A stretch of DNA of 64,000 nt from Hippopus hippopus (GCA_946811185.2 OX328106.1:9404777-9468776), one strand, 5' to 3'; positions 20,188 to 33,906 are shown, numbered from the stretch's first letter. Notes: generated by a model not told the origin, from the sequence alone. Numbers and translations are program-made.

Positions 20188-20823
20188 ATGGTGTTTCCAT
20201 GGCTTAAAGATGTACTTGAGAAGATAGCAGAGAAGAAACTGGGCCAGAATGAGAAGGTGTTAGTACTAACCTTTGTCAGTAGTGTAGCTTTGATTATGAA
20301 TGGGAAATATGTAGACTACAATAACATCAGTAGGTTGGAACCAAAGCTACCCATTACACAGTTCACACTTCGATTGCTTGAGGTCCAGTGTAAGTTTAGA
20401 CTTGGTAATGTGAATACCATTCGACTGCTAAAGTTGCACCCATCAATTCCCCACAAACTGACACAGGTCGAGAAGAACAAAAGACAGAAGGTGGACCAAG
20501 AAACTGTTCAACAAAGGGAAAGTACCCGGGAAATGATCAGAGACGATAACGAACTGGTAGGACTAGAAACGATAGCCGAAGAAACAGAAAATGTGGGTAA
20601 TTCAAAGATAGGAAAGAGCAGACATGTACCCACTAATGCATGTATAATCAAATCAGCCTGGAGTGAAGGCGAAGTGGAAATATTGAAAGAAGTAATGGGT
20701 CAAAAGAAAGGAGGTCGAGTTGAGAGGTACAGGTTGTATCAGAATATGTGTCAGGAAAAGGGTATACCCGATACGTCGGAAAAGGCTTTTATTGTCAAGA
20801 TGAACAGATTTGAAAAACAATAG
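20188..20823 (+). CDS. ORF F (U3)
   Basis: Intact 211 codons, protein as in U0. Confidence 0.5.
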   Translation: MVFPWLKDVLEKIAEKKLGQNEKVLVLTFVSSVALIMNGKYVDYNNISRLEPKLPITQFTLRLLEVQCKFRLGNVNTIRLLKLHPSIPHKLTQVEKNKRQKVDQETVQQRESTREMIRDDNELVGLETIAEETENVGNSKIGKSRHVPTNACIIKSAWSEGEVEILKEVMGQKKGGRVERYRLYQNMCQEKGIPDTSEKAFIVKMNRFEKQ

Positions 20824-20886
20824 AAGTAATCGTACTGAATTAATGATTTAATAGAATTTGCGTTGAGGTACTGAAAAGAGTAGAAA

Positions 20887-21595
20887 CAATGAGCCTCTGA
20901 CCTCAAAGAATAGTGAGTCTCTGACCTCAAAGACACTCAGATTAAGAATTGTGATAGTGAGTCTCTGAACTCAAAGACACTCAGATAGAGTAGTGATAGG
21001 GAACCTCTGAGCTGAAAGACACTCAGATTAACAAAAGTGATAGTGAGCCTCTGACCTCATAGACACTCAGATTAAGAATAGTGAGCCTCTGACCTCAAAA
21101 ACACTCAGAATAAGAATAGTGAGCCTCTGACCTCAAAGACACTCAAATTAAGAATAATGAGCCTCTGACCTCAAAGAAACACAGATAAAGAATAGTGATA
21201 GTGAACCTCTAAGCTGAAAGACACTCAGATTAACAAAAGTGATAGTGAGCCTCTGACCTCATAGACACTCAGATTAAGAATAGTGAGCCTCTGACCTCAA
21301 AAACACTCAGAATAAGAATAATGAGCCTCTGACCTCAAAGACACTCAGATAAAGAATAGTGATAGTGAACCTCTGAGCTGAAAGACACTCAGATTAACAA
21401 AAGTGATAGTGAGCCTCTGACCTCATAGACACTCAGATTAAGAATAGTGAGCCTCTGACCTCAAAAACACTCAGAATAAGAATAGTGAGCCTCTGACCTC
21501 AAAGACACTCAAATTAAGAATAGTGAAGCTCTGACCTCAAAGACACTCAGATTAGGAATTGTGATAGTGAACCACTGAACTCAAAGACACTCATA
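20887..21595. repeat. 38-bp minisatellite (U3)
   Basis: Same monomer number and order as U0. Confidence 0.92.
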
Positions 21596-22833
21596 CTACA
21601 TCGAGTTCGAGGCAATTAATTGAAAGGCCTATTACAACATAAAAGCCAAACCTAGCGACAATGAGTCGGGTGGCGCCCGATGAAACCCCTGCCCATGAGC
21701 AGCTAATATGTTTAAAAACTGGGGGACTAGGTGCCAGGCGTAAATCATTACGAGAGTTCAAAATTAAATTTTGAAAGCACTATTTTATTTTCTGCAATAA
21801 AATATAGACCCTTAAACAGACGATGTTTGCCGAAAGCATTCTATATATACATTAAAAACACCGTTCTTAGTTATGGATTGTTCGCTTGTAGCTCGTCTCA
21901 ATCTGCACCGATTGATCTGATCCTTATGTTAGTTTATAGAAGACATCCTGGGCTTCATTGCAGGCACCTCAATTTTTTTTTTTTTCTGCTATAAATTGTG
22001 ACGTCGTAATAGAAGATGTTCCTCTGAGGAATCAAGAGTTTTTTAAAGAAAAACTTAGAAATTTAAGGACTACCGGACTGTAGAACAGCTCATGCTGCGC
22101 TGGTCGAGCCGATCTTGGGTCATATTAAAGAGCTCCTTCGGGTCTACATGTTGGTTTCATCTGTTGAATTCTTACGATACATGCAGACGCGAATACGGAC
22201 GATGTTTGTGTAAAGAAATCAGGGAAATAACAAAATCTTCTGGAAATCGCCATAGATGAATTGCAGCTCATCTTACTTGCGGTTGCAATTATTTTAAGAA
22301 TTAGCCAATGTTATCCAAACTTATAGCCCACAGTGTGCCCTTTATTTTGAGACTAAAATTGGCTCAATCAGTGAAGTCTGAGATGAGCTACAGGCTGTTA
22401 ATCCGTAAAAGTTCTATAATTTTTCTTTGAAATACAGGAATTCGTCTAGAAACATCGTCTTTTATGGCGTCTGTATTTATTGTAGAAACATAAAGACAGT
22501 GTGTAACTTGTAGCCATGAATGTCCCCTTTTAAATAAGACCATGATCGACTAAGTGGGTGCAGATTGTGATGAGCTACAATAGAGCAATCAATAACAAAT
22601 AAAAGCTTTTTTACCGCGTAAGAAGAAATCTGGAAAATTATTGATTTTCTTTGTAATATCTCCGGTCCTCCTTGACAGAAATATACCGTGTTTGGTATCG
22701 TTGGAAAGCATTTTTAATCCTCTATAACCCGCAACATAAATGAATTGTAAGAGCTGCTTTATAACGAAAATCTCGACGTCATTACAGACTGTGAAGTATA
22801 CATTACCAAAGAAATTGTGCTACTGATGGTTTT

Positions 22834-23348
22834 TATTCTCTTTCTTCATGCATTGTCTGTCCGTAAATCACTTTGATTGCTCACCTCAAATAGAGGACTC
22901 GCTGACCTCATGTACTGGCCATGGCTAATTAGGGTTAGGGTTGGGTAAAGGCTTATGTTTAAGGATAGGGTTAGGTTTTAGGCTTAGGTTTACAATCATA
23001 GTGCGACAGGGTCACTGAGATCAGTTGGGAGAATCCGACTTTTGAACACTATCTACAATCTATTAAGTTCACGGAGCGGACAGGGTCCCAAAAAGTCTCG
23101 GTGTTCCTAGACTCAATGATGAGTTTCCCTCAGATTGGTTTCAAAGATTATGGTGGGGGGAATTTTTATCTCAGGTTACTGTTAAGATATTCTCTTTCTT
23201 CATGCATTGTTTATCTGTATATCACTTTGATTCCTCTCCCCAAATAGAGGACTCGCTGACCTTATGTACTAACCATGGTTAATTAAGGTTAGCTTAGGGC
23301 TTATGGTTAGGGTTAGGTTTCGGGTTTAGGGTTAGGGTTAGGGTTTAG
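22834..23348. repeat. Paired telomere-like blocks (U3)
   Basis: Same as U0. Confidence 0.85.
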
Positions 23349-23843
23349 GCTTAAAACGATGTATGAGACACTTGAGATGAGACAAAATGAATATGATTGG
23401 CTGCCGAAGTCACGTGTCAGAAAAACTTTACCTCTACCCTGTCCCTGTCCTTTGCCCTTACCCTAATCTTCAAGATGCGTTGGTGACATGTGCAAAATAT
23501 TAGTGGGCAAACCCACGTGGCCATTTAGTCGCCATTTTGTAAAACTGTGGAATATTTCAAGAAAATAATACGATAATGGAATGCTTTGACTGATAATCGT
23601 GTTTTTTTTTTTTTTTTTTTTTCATGTTTGAGACATAGTTACTGTTCAGTTGTTCATTTTGGAAATAGGACTTGAAGGTGAGAAGTATTTTTCTTCTTTT
23701 ATTTAAACTTTTCCTCTTCTGTTTGTGCAATGACTACATATTTACAGCACCGACCTAAGCATCCGGCATAGTTGATGTTGTAATAGCCTAGGTAATTATC
23801 AATCTTTAAATGTTTCCACACCATTGATTTAGTCATTGTCACT

Positions 23844-24808
23844 ACCACTTCCCCTGCTCCGTGCTCTTTCCCTGACAATTCCCCTGTCCCTTCCCTCCCC
23901 CATCCCATTCCATGCCCCTTCTCCTGTCTCTACCTTTGCTCCTCCCCTTCCCCTTCCCCTGTCCCATTCCTTCCCCTTCACTCGCCTTCCCCAAGTGTTC
24001 CCCTGCCTTCCACCGCCTTCCATAAGTGTTCCACTGCCTTCCCCCGCCTTCCCCAAGTCACTTTATTTTATTTTATTTCATTTTTTTTTTTTTTTTTTTG
24101 CCTTTCCCTGCCTTCCCCAAGTGTTCCCCTGCCTTTCCCTTTCTTCCCCAAGCAAATGTTTGCCTTCCCCCGCCTACCCCGAGTGTTACCCTGCCTTCCC
24201 CGCCTTCTCCAAGTCATTTGTTGCCTTCCTCCGCCTTCCCCAAGTGTTCCTCTGCCTTGTTCCGCTTTCCCCAAGTCATTTCTTGACTTCCCCGCCCTCC
24301 CAAAGTCAACTATTGCCTCCCCCTTCTTCCCCAAGTGTTCCCCTGCCTTCCCCTATTCCACTTTTGCCTTCCCCAAGTGGAAAAATTCCCCCGTCCTTTC
24401 CCCTGTCCCTGACCTGTCGCTGTCTTTTTCCCTTCCCCTGTAACTGTGTCTTCCTTTGCCCCTGACCCTGTCTCTTCCTCTTCCCCTTCCCCTGACCCTG
24501 TCTCTTCCCTTACCTCTGACCCTGTCCCTTCCCTTGCACCTTGACCCTGTCCCTTTCCCTGGCCCTGCCAATTGTTCTGCATTGTTCTCCTGCCTTCTGC
24601 AAAGCTTAACAAATTGGTTGTTTTTAATTTCTCTACCACCAAAATGTTCACATGCCTTTTTTTTAACTTTTCCAATCATTCCTCTGTCTCAACAAGCTGC
24701 TCTTGTTTTTTCCTTGCCTACTCTCGCATTCTTTAACTTTCCCAATGCCTTATCCATATGTTCCTCTATTTTCTCTTGCATTCCCGAAACATCATCAACT
24801 TTCCCGTG
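23844..24808. repeat. Pyrimidine-rich repeats (U3)
   Basis: GCC and CCCTG alleles. Confidence 0.87.
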
Positions 24809-24841
24809 TGTACCTAAGCAATAGTATATATATTTCAGAAG

Positions 24842-25369
24842 ATGGCCTCTGAAAACGACAGTGATGAGGAAGAGTTCTTGTTGACTGACACAGCTTTAGA
24901 AAATGCTGAAAATTTTAAAGCTGCCTGGAATGGAGACGTAGGTTTCCTTAAGCGAGACAAGTATATAGTAGTGAGAGGATCAACAATTGGTAAAGACGAG
25001 GATTGCGGTATTAATTTAATGCCTGATATTGACGGAATTAGTATTTTGTGGAAGGACATTGGAAAGGGATTGGAAATAAGTTACACGCATCTAAACTTGT
25101 CACCTAGATATAGTTATGAATTAAAGCCCATTTATTCAGTTGTTAAGAAACATTTGAAACTGACAGATTATGACGATATTGGTATAGCTAATTTGAAATA
25201 CAGTGTTGGGTATCAAGTGATGTATAGTGAAGGTTGGGACACATGGCTCATGTTTCTGCCAAAGCAAAAGCGGAATAGTCCAGACTACACGAGGTTGCTT
25301 TGCAACATGACAGAACGCAATATTGAAATTATTCGAGTAGAATTCCAGAATGGACTGAAAGAATTATAG
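24842..25369 (+). CDS. ORF1 (U4)
   Basis: Intact 175-codon copy, protein unchanged from U1. Confidence 0.5.
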   Translation: MASENDSDEEEFLLTDTALENAENFKAAWNGDVGFLKRDKYIVVRGSTIGKDEDCGINLMPDIDGISILWKDIGKGLEISYTHLNLSPRYSYELKPIYSVVKKHLKLTDYDDIGIANLKYSVGYQVMYSEGWDTWLMFLPKQKRNSPDYTRLLCNMTERNIEIIRVEFQNGLKEL

Positions 25370-26697
25370 AAGACAGGAATTGCAACAGACACCTTGGCCA
25401 AGAATAATCTTGACAATCTGTTATGAATGTTCGTGTTACCAGGAGACCGGGGTGTCGTACTGAATGTTCTTCAAAGAAGTATCGAACATGCAGACTTATA
25501 CAATCCCGCCTTTGAAGCGAAGATGTTTACGTTTAGACTTGGGGAAAAGTGCAGATCTGTTTTGTCATCCAGAGATTTATCGAATATTTGTCTTTATCCA
25601 CAGAATGTGCGTTTCCTACAGATGTATTCCGACATGCCACATCGTCGTCCTCGTACGGTGGTCCATCCGGTATTCAGGATCCGTGATTGTTGTAGACGGT
25701 ATTTATCGTGAAATGAATAGACAAATTAAAAGCAGACGCTACACAATACATAAGCGAAGTACGGAACAATTTTAATCAGATGAGAGCAGGGGTGTGCCGT
25801 TTGGAGTTCGTAGTTTGCTTACCCGATTGTCTTTGTTGTGTTGAAGGCAAAGAACTAATAAACCAAAGCAATGTTTATGCATTGTTACAAGAGCACGCAA
25901 TGCTAGCACCTTTTGATAACTCGGGAAACGTTGTTGGTTGTATCAGAGAAGTTGGTCTCTACCTTTGCGATAGACTTATGGATATATATAGAACAGCCCA
26001 TTTTGCAATCAGTCAAGGACTTATTCGGTGAATTTAGGAATTGGACTTTCGTCCCCCTCTCGCTCATTAACAGATCAAAATGGTTTTCTTTGTTTGGAGG
26101 ATAGTTCATCGTGCTGTCTTAATGAAACTTCATCTCCTCCATTGAGTATCTACACACAGAATGTGACAGTGCAAGGACAAATTAAGAGATTGTTTGGGCC
26201 ATACAACTACATCAATTCTAGTCAGGTCGTGTCCGGAGGGCGCAATAATCATGTGTCTTCTAGAGGATTTGTATTCGACCGGAAATGTGTTTTTGCGTTT
26301 TCCCGACTTTTTGTTGTCGATGAAGAAAGCTTCTGGAAATCAAAATTAAAGAATTGTTGGAGGAATAAATTCGAAGGACCTTGATGGAAAGATTGTTGGT
26401 TGCAAGAAATACAAGTGGCCAATAGTATTTGGATGTATAAAGAGCATGTTAAAAGGAGACACGAAAAGGCTAGTGACCATGTGCATCGAAGGAATACGTT
26501 CTTCTGATCTTGGATTTTTCCCTGCAGTTCGATTCTTTGATCAAAATAGGAATTGGAGTTATATCTATGGAGTGTGGGTTTTGATGGACGGAGAATCTGG
26601 TCAAGGGACATTCGAGAACGAGGCGAACAGCCTTCATGGATTGCTATTGCTGGAGTTAGAACGATAGAAGATATGTCACACGAGCCACTATCAAAAT
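25370..26697 (+). pseudogene. Broken coding block (U4)
   Basis: Pieces at 25427-25711, 25464-25775, 25780-26031, 26028-26384 and 26446-26667. Ser and Ile alleles. Confidence 0.4.
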
Positions 26698-27333
26698 ATG
26701 GTGTTTCCATGGCTTAAAGATGTACTTGAGAAGATAGCAGAGAAGAAACTGGGCCAGAATGAGAAGGTGTTAGTACTAACCTTTGTCAGTAGTGTAGCTT
26801 TGATTATGAATGGGAAATATGTAGACTACAATAACATCAGTAGGTTGGAACCAAAGCTACCCATTACACAGTTCACACTTCGATTGCTTGAGGTCCAGTG
26901 TAAGTTTAGACTTGGTAATGTGAATACCATTCGACTGCTAAAGTTGCACCCATCAATTCCCCACAAACTGACACAGGTCGAGAAGAACAAAAGACAGAAG
27001 GTGGACCAAGAAACTGTTCAACAAAGGGAAAGTACCCGGGAAATGATCAGAGACGATAACGAACTGGTAGGACTAGAAACGATAGCCGAAGAAACAGAAA
27101 ATGTGGGTAATTCAAAGATAGGAAAGAGCAGACATGTACCCACTAATGCATGTATAATCAAATCAGCCTGGAGTGAAGGCGAAGTGGAAATATTGAAAGA
27201 AGTAATGGGTCAAAAGAAAGGAGGTCGAGTTGAGAGGTACAGGTTGTATCAGAATATGTGTCAGGAAAAGGGTATACCCGATACGTCGGAAAAGGCTTTT
27301 ATTGTCAAGATGAACAGATTTGAAAAACAATAG
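26698..27333 (+). CDS. ORF F (U4)
   Basis: Intact 211 codons, protein as in U0. Confidence 0.5.
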   Translation: MVFPWLKDVLEKIAEKKLGQNEKVLVLTFVSSVALIMNGKYVDYNNISRLEPKLPITQFTLRLLEVQCKFRLGNVNTIRLLKLHPSIPHKLTQVEKNKRQKVDQETVQQRESTREMIRDDNELVGLETIAEETENVGNSKIGKSRHVPTNACIIKSAWSEGEVEILKEVMGQKKGGRVERYRLYQNMCQEKGIPDTSEKAFIVKMNRFEKQ

Positions 27334-27396
27334 AAGTAATCGTACTGAATTAATGATTTAATAGAATTTGCGTTGAGGTACTGAAAAGAGTAGAAA

Positions 27397-28105
27397 CAAT
27401 GAGCCTCTGACCTCAAAGAATAGTGAGTCTCTGACCTCAAAGACACTCAGATTAAGAATTGTGATAGTGAGTCTCTGAACTCAAAGACACTCAGATAGAG
27501 TAGTGATAGGGAACCTCTGAGCTGAAAGACACTCAGATTAACAAAAGTGATAGTGAGCCTCTGACCTCATAGACACTCAGATTAAGAATAGTGAGCCTCT
27601 GACCTCAAAAACACTCAGAATAAGAATAGTGAGCCTCTGACCTCAAAGACACTCAAATTAAGAATAATGAGCCTCTGACCTCAAAGAAACACAGATAAAG
27701 AATAGTGATAGTGAACCTCTAAGCTGAAAGACACTCAGATTAACAAAAGTGATAGTGAGCCTCTGACCTCATAGACACTCAGATTAAGAATAGTGAGCCT
27801 CTGACCTCAAAAACACTCAGAATAAGAATAATGAGCCTCTGACCTCAAAGACACTCAGATAAAGAATAGTGATAGTGAACCTCTGAGCTGAAAGACACTC
27901 AGATTAACAAAAGTGATAGTGAGCCTCTGACCTCATAGACACTCAGATTAAGAATAGTGAGCCTCTGACCTCAAAAACACTCAGAATAAGAATAGTGAGC
28001 CTCTGACCTCAAAGACACTCAAATTAAGAATAGTGAAGCTCTGACCTCAAAGACACTCAGATTAGGAATTGTGATAGTGAACCACTGAACTCAAAGACAC
28101 TCATA
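27397..28105. repeat. 38-bp minisatellite (U4)
   Basis: Same monomer number and order as U0. Confidence 0.92.
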
Positions 28106-29343
28106 CTACATCGAGTTCGAGGCAATTAATTGAAAGGCCTATTACAACATAAAAGCCAAACCTAGCGACAATGAGTCGGGTGGCGCCCGATGAAACCCCT
28201 GCCCATGAGCAGCTAATATGTTTAAAAACTGGGGGACTAGGTGCCAGGCGTAAATCATTACGAGAGTTCAAAATTAAATTTTGAAAGCACTATTTTATTT
28301 TCTGCAATAAAATATAGACCCTTAAACAGACGATGTTTGCCGAAAGCATTCTATATATACATTAAAAACACCGTTCTTAGTTATGGATTGTTCGCTTGTA
28401 GCTCGTCTCAATCTGCACCGATTGATCTGATCCTTATGTTAGTTTATAGAAGACATCCTGGGCTTCATTGCAGGCACCTCAATTTTTTTTTTTTTCTGCT
28501 ATAAATTGTGACGTCGTAATAGAAGATGTTCCTCTGAGGAATCAAGAGTTTTTTAAAGAAAAACTTAGAAATTTAAGGACTACCGGACTGTAGAACAGCT
28601 CATGCTGCGCTGGTCGAGCCGATCTTGGGTCATATTAAAGAGCTCCTTCGGGTCTACATGTTGGTTTCATCTGTTGAATTCTTACGATACATGCAGACGC
28701 GAATACGGACGATGTTTGTGTAAAGAAATCAGGGAAATAACAAAATCTTCTGGAAATCGCCATAGATGAATTGCAGCTCATCTTACTTGCGGTTGCAATT
28801 ATTTTAAGAATTAGCCAATGTTATCCAAACTTATAGCCCACAGTGTGCCCTTTATTTTGAGACTAAAATTGGCTCAATCAGTGAAGTCTGAGATGAGCTA
28901 CAGGCTGTTAATCCGTAAAAGTTCTATAATTTTTCTTTGAAATACAGGAATTCGTCTAGAAACATCGTCTTTTATGGCGTCTGTATTTATTGTAGAAACA
29001 TAAAGACAGTGTGTAACTTGTAGCCATGAATGTCCCCTTTTAAATAAGACCATGATCGACTAAGTGGGTGCAGATTGTGATGAGCTACAATAGAGCAATC
29101 AATAACAAATAAAAGCTTTTTTACCGCGTAAGAAGAAATCTGGAAAATTATTGATTTTCTTTGTAATATCTCCGGTCCTCCTTGACAGAAATATACCGTG
29201 TTTGGTATCGTTGGAAAGCATTTTTAATCCTCTATAACCCGCAACATAAATGAATTGTAAGAGCTGCTTTATAACGAAAATCTCGACGTCATTACAGACT
29301 GTGAAGTATACATTACCAAAGAAATTGTGCTACTGATGGTTTT

Positions 29344-29858
29344 TATTCTCTTTCTTCATGCATTGTCTGTCCGTAAATCACTTTGATTGCTCACCTCAAA
29401 TAGAGGACTCGCTGACCTCATGTACTGGCCATGGCTAATTAGGGTTAGGGTTGGGTAAAGGCTTATGTTTAAGGATAGGGTTAGGTTTTAGGCTTAGGTT
29501 TACAATCATAGTGCGACAGGGTCACTGAGATCAGTTGGGAGAATCCGACTTTTGAACACTATCTACAATCTATTAAGTTCACGGAGCGGACAGGGTCCCA
29601 AAAAGTCTCGGTGTTCCTAGACTCAATGATGAGTTTCCCTCAGATTGGTTTCAAAGATTATGGTGGGGGGAATTTTTATCTCAGGTTACTGTTAAGATAT
29701 TCTCTTTCTTCATGCATTGTTTATCTGTATATCACTTTGATTCCTCTCCCCAAATAGAGGACTCGCTGACCTTATGTACTAACCATGGTTAATTAAGGTT
29801 AGCTTAGGGCTTATGGTTAGGGTTAGGTTTCGGGTTTAGGGTTAGGGTTAGGGTTTAG
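29344..29858. repeat. Paired telomere-like blocks (U4)
   Basis: Same as U0. Confidence 0.85.
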
Positions 29859-30354
29859 GCTTAAAACGATGTATGAGACACTTGAGATGAGACAAAATGA
29901 ATATGATTGGCTGCCGAAGTCACGTGTCAGAAAAACTTTACCTCTACCCTGTCCCTGTCCTTTGCCCTTACCCTAATCTTCAAGATGCGTTGGTGACATG
30001 TGCAAAATATTAGTGGGCAAACCCACGTGGCCATTTAGTCGCCATTTTGTAAAACTGTGGAATATTTCAAGAAAATAATACGATAATGGAATGCTTTGAC
30101 TGATAATCGTGTTTTTTTTTTTTTTTTTTTTTTCATGTTTGAGACATAGTTACTGTTCAGTTGTTCATTTTGGAAATAGGACTTGAAGGTGAGAAGTATT
30201 TTTCTTCTTTTATTTAAACTTTTCCTCTTCTGTTTGTGCAATGACTACATATTTACAGCACCGACCTAAGCATCCGGCATAGTTGATGTTGTAATAGCCT
30301 AGGTAATTATCAATCTTTAAATGTTTCCACACCATTGATTTAGTCATTGTCACT

Positions 30355-31319
30355 ACCACTTCCCCTGCTCCGTGCTCTTTCCCTGACAATTCCCCTGTCC
30401 CTTCCCTCCCCCATCCCATTCCATGCCCCTTCTCCTGTCTCTACCTTTGCTCCTCCCCTTCCCCTTCCCCTGTCCCATTCCTTCCCCTTCACTCGCCTTC
30501 CCCAAGTGTTCCCCTGCCTTCCACCGCCTTCCATAAGTGTTCCACTGCCTTCCCCCGCCTTCCCCAAGTCACTTTATTTTATTTTATTTCATTTTTTTTT
30601 TTTTTTTTTTGCCTTTCCCTGCCTTCCCCAAGTGTTCCCCTGCCTTTCCCTTTCTTCCCCAAGCAAATGTTTGCCTTCCCCCGCCTACCCCGAGTGTTAC
30701 CCTGCCTTCCCCGCCTTCTCCAAGTCATTTGTTGCCTTCCTCCGCCTTCCCCAAGTGTTCCTCTGCCTTGTTCCGCTTTCCCCAAGTCATTTCTTGACTT
30801 CCCCGCCCTCCCAAAGTCAACTATTGCCTCCCCCTTCTTCCCCAAGTGTTCCCCTGCCTTCCCCTATTCCACTTTTGCCTTCCCCAAGTGGAAAAATTCC
30901 CCCGTCCTTTCCCCTGTCCCTGACCTGTCGCTGTCTTTTTCCCTTCCCCTGTAACTGTGTCTTCCTTTGCCCCTGACCCTGTCTCTTCCTCTTCCCCTTC
31001 CCCTGACCCTGTCTCTTCCCTTACCTCTGACCCTGTCCCTTCCCTTGCACCTTGACCCTGTCCCTTTCCCTGGCCCTGCCAATTGTTCTGCATTGTTCTC
31101 CTGCCTTCTGCAAAGCTTAACAAATTGGTTGTTTTTAATTTCTCTACCACCAAAATGTTCACATGCCTTTTTTTTAACTTTTCCAATCATTCCTCTGTCT
31201 CAACAAGCTGCTCTTGTTTTTTCCTTGCCTACTCTCGCATTCTTTAACTTTCCCAATGCCTTATCCATATGTTCCTCTATTTTCTCTTGCATTCCCGAAA
31301 CATCATCAACTTTCCCGTG
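30355..31319. repeat. Pyrimidine-rich repeats (U4)
   Basis: GCC and CCCTG alleles, as U3. Confidence 0.87.
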
Positions 31320-31352
31320 TGTACCTAAGCAATAGTATATATATTTCAGAAG

Positions 31353-31868
31353 ATGGCCTCTGAAAACGACAGTGATGAGGAAGAGTTCTTGTTGACTGAC
31401 ACAGCTTTAGAAAATGCTGAAAATTTTAAAGCTGCCTGGAATGGAGACGTAGGTTTCCTTAAGCGAGACAAGTATATAGTAGTGAGAGGATCAACAATTG
31501 GTAAAGACGAGGATTGCGGTATTAATTTAATGCCTGATATTGACGGAATTAGTATTTTGTGGAAGGACATTGGAAAGGGATTGGAAATAAGTTACACGCA
31601 TCTAAACTTGTCACCTAGATATAGTTATGAATTAAAGCCCATTTATTCAGTTGTTAAGAAACATTTGAAACTGACAGATTATGACGATATTGGTATAGCT
31701 AATTTGAAATACAGTGTTGGGTATCAAGTGATGTATAGTGAAGGTTGGGACACATGGCTCATGTTTCTGCCAAAGCAAAAGCGGAATAGTCCAGACTACA
31801 CGAGGTTGCTTTGCAACATGACAGAACGCAATATTGAAATTATTCGAGTAGAATTCCAAATGGACTGA
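31353..31868 (+). pseudogene. ORF1 (U5), frameshifted, 171 codons
   Basis: One base is missing near 31859 (TTCCAAATGG, against TTCCAGAATGG in the other units). The last six codons are replaced by Met-Asp and an early TGA. The first 169 residues are unchanged. If the real transcript splices out this 3' end, the deletion may be harmless. Confidence 0.6.
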
Positions 31869-33207
31869 AAGAATTATAGAAGACAGGAATTGCAACAGAC
31901 ACCTTGGCCAAGAATAATCTTGACAATCTGTTATGAATGTTCGTGTTACCAGGAGACCGGGGTGTCGTACTGAATGTTCTTCAAAGAAGTATCGAACATG
32001 CAGACTTATACAATCCCGCCTTTGAAGCGAAGATGTTTACGTTTAGACTTGGGGAAAAGTGCAGATCTGTTTTGTCATCCAGAGATTTATCGAATATTTG
32101 TCTTTATCCACAGAATGTGCGTTTCCTACAGATGTATTCCGACATGCCACATCGTCGTCCTCGTACGGTGGTCCATCCGGTATTCAGGATCCGTGATTGT
32201 TGTAGACGGTATTTATCGTGAAATGAATAGACAAATTAAAAGCAGACGCTACACAATACATAAGCGAAGTACGGAACAATTTTAATCAGATGAGAGCAGG
32301 GGTGTGCCGTTTGGAGTTCGTAGTTTGCTTACCCGATTGTCTTTGTTGTGTTGAAGGCAAAGAACTAATAAACCAAAGCAATGTTTATGCATTGTTACAA
32401 GAGCACGCAATGCTAGCACCTTTTGATAACTCGGGAAACGTTGTTGGTTGTATCAGAGAAGTTGGTCTCTACCTTTGCGATAGACTTATGGATATATATA
32501 GAACAGCCCATTTTGCAATCAGTCAAGGACTTATTCGGTGAATTTAGGAATTGGACTTTCGTCCCCCTCTCGCTCATTAACAGATCAAAATGGTTTTCTT
32601 TGTTTGGAGGATAGTTCATCGTGCTGTCTTAATGAAACTTCATCTCCTCCATTGAGTATCTACACACAGAATGTGACAGTGCAAGGACAAATTAAGAGAT
32701 TGTTTGGGCCATACAACTACATCAATTCTAGTCAGGTCGTGTCCGGAGGGCGCAATAATCATGTGTCTTCTAGAGGATTTGTATTCGACCGGAAATGTGT
32801 TTTTGCGTTTTCCCGACTTTTTGTTGTCGATGAAGAAAGCTTCTGGAAATCAAAATTAAAGAATTGTTGGAGGAATAAATTCGAAGGACCTTGATGGAAA
32901 GATTGTTGGTTGCAAGAAATACAAGTGGCCAATAGTATTTGGATGTATAAAGAGCATGTTAAAAGGAGACACGAAAAGGCTAGTGACCATGTGCATCGAA
33001 GGAATACGTTCTTCTGATCTTGGATTTTTCCCTGCAGTTCGATTCTTTGATCAAAATAGGAATTGGAGTTATATCTATGGAGTGTGGGTTTTGATGGACG
33101 GAGAATCTGGTCAAGGGACATTCGAGAACGAGGCGAACAGCCTTCATGGATTGCTATTGCTGGAGTTAGAACGATAGAAGATATGTCACACGAGCCACTA
33201 TCAAAAT
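31869..33207 (+). pseudogene. Broken coding block (U5)
   Basis: Pieces at 31937-32221, 31974-32285, 32290-32541, 32538-32894 and 32956-33177. Ser and Ile alleles. Because of the upstream one-base deletion, 31937-32221 is no longer in frame with this unit's ORF1. Confidence 0.4.
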
Positions 33208-33843
33208 ATGGTGTTTCCATGGCTTAAAGATGTACTTGAGAAGATAGCAGAGAAGAAACTGGGCCAGAATGAGAAGGTGTTAGTACTAACCTTTGTCAGT
33301 AGTGTAGCTTTGATTATGAATGGGAAATATGTAGACTACAATAACATCAGTAGGTTGGAACCAAAGCTACCCATTACACAGTTCACACTTCGATTGCTTG
33401 AGGTCCAGTGTAAGTTTAGACTTGGTAATGTGAATACCATTCGACTGCTAAAGTTGCACCCATCAATTCCCCACAAACTGACACAGGTCGAGAAGAACAA
33501 AAGACAGAAGGTGGACCAAGAAACTGTTCAACAAAGGGAAAGTACCCGGGAAATGATCAGAGACGATAACGAACTGGTAGGACTAGAAACGATAGCCGAA
33601 GAAACAGAAAATGTGGGTAATTCAAAGATAGGAAAGAGCAGACATGTACCCACTAATGCATGTATAATCAAATCAGCCTGGAGTGAAGGCGAAGTGGAAA
33701 TATTGAAAGAAGTAATGGGTCAAAAGAAAGGAGGTCGAGTTGAGAGGTACAGGTTGTATCAGAATATGTGTCAGGAAAAGGGTATACCCGATACGTCGGA
33801 AAAGGCTTTTATTGTCAAGATGAACAGATTTGAAAAACAATAG
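33208..33843 (+). CDS. ORF F (U5)
   Basis: Intact 211 codons, protein as in U0, although ORF1 of this unit is frameshifted. Confidence 0.5.
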   Translation: MVFPWLKDVLEKIAEKKLGQNEKVLVLTFVSSVALIMNGKYVDYNNISRLEPKLPITQFTLRLLEVQCKFRLGNVNTIRLLKLHPSIPHKLTQVEKNKRQKVDQETVQQRESTREMIRDDNELVGLETIAEETENVGNSKIGKSRHVPTNACIIKSAWSEGEVEILKEVMGQKKGGRVERYRLYQNMCQEKGIPDTSEKAFIVKMNRFEKQ

Positions 33844-33906
33844 AAGTAATCGTACTGAATTAATGATTTAATAGAATTTGCGTTGAGGTACTGAAAAGAG
33901 TAGAAA

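Larger units (their letters stand above)
18332..24841 (+). repeat. Macrosatellite unit U3, complete, 6510 bp
   Basis: No private substitution seen by eye. Ile allele in the short ORF at 19936-20157, CCCTG in the pyrimidine tract, GCC after the third poly-T. First poly-T is 13. Very close to U4. Confidence 0.97.
24842..31352 (+). repeat. Macrosatellite unit U4, complete, 6511 bp
   Basis: Appears identical to U3 apart from one extra T in a poly-T tract (second tract, near 30112). First poly-T is 13. Confidence 0.97.
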
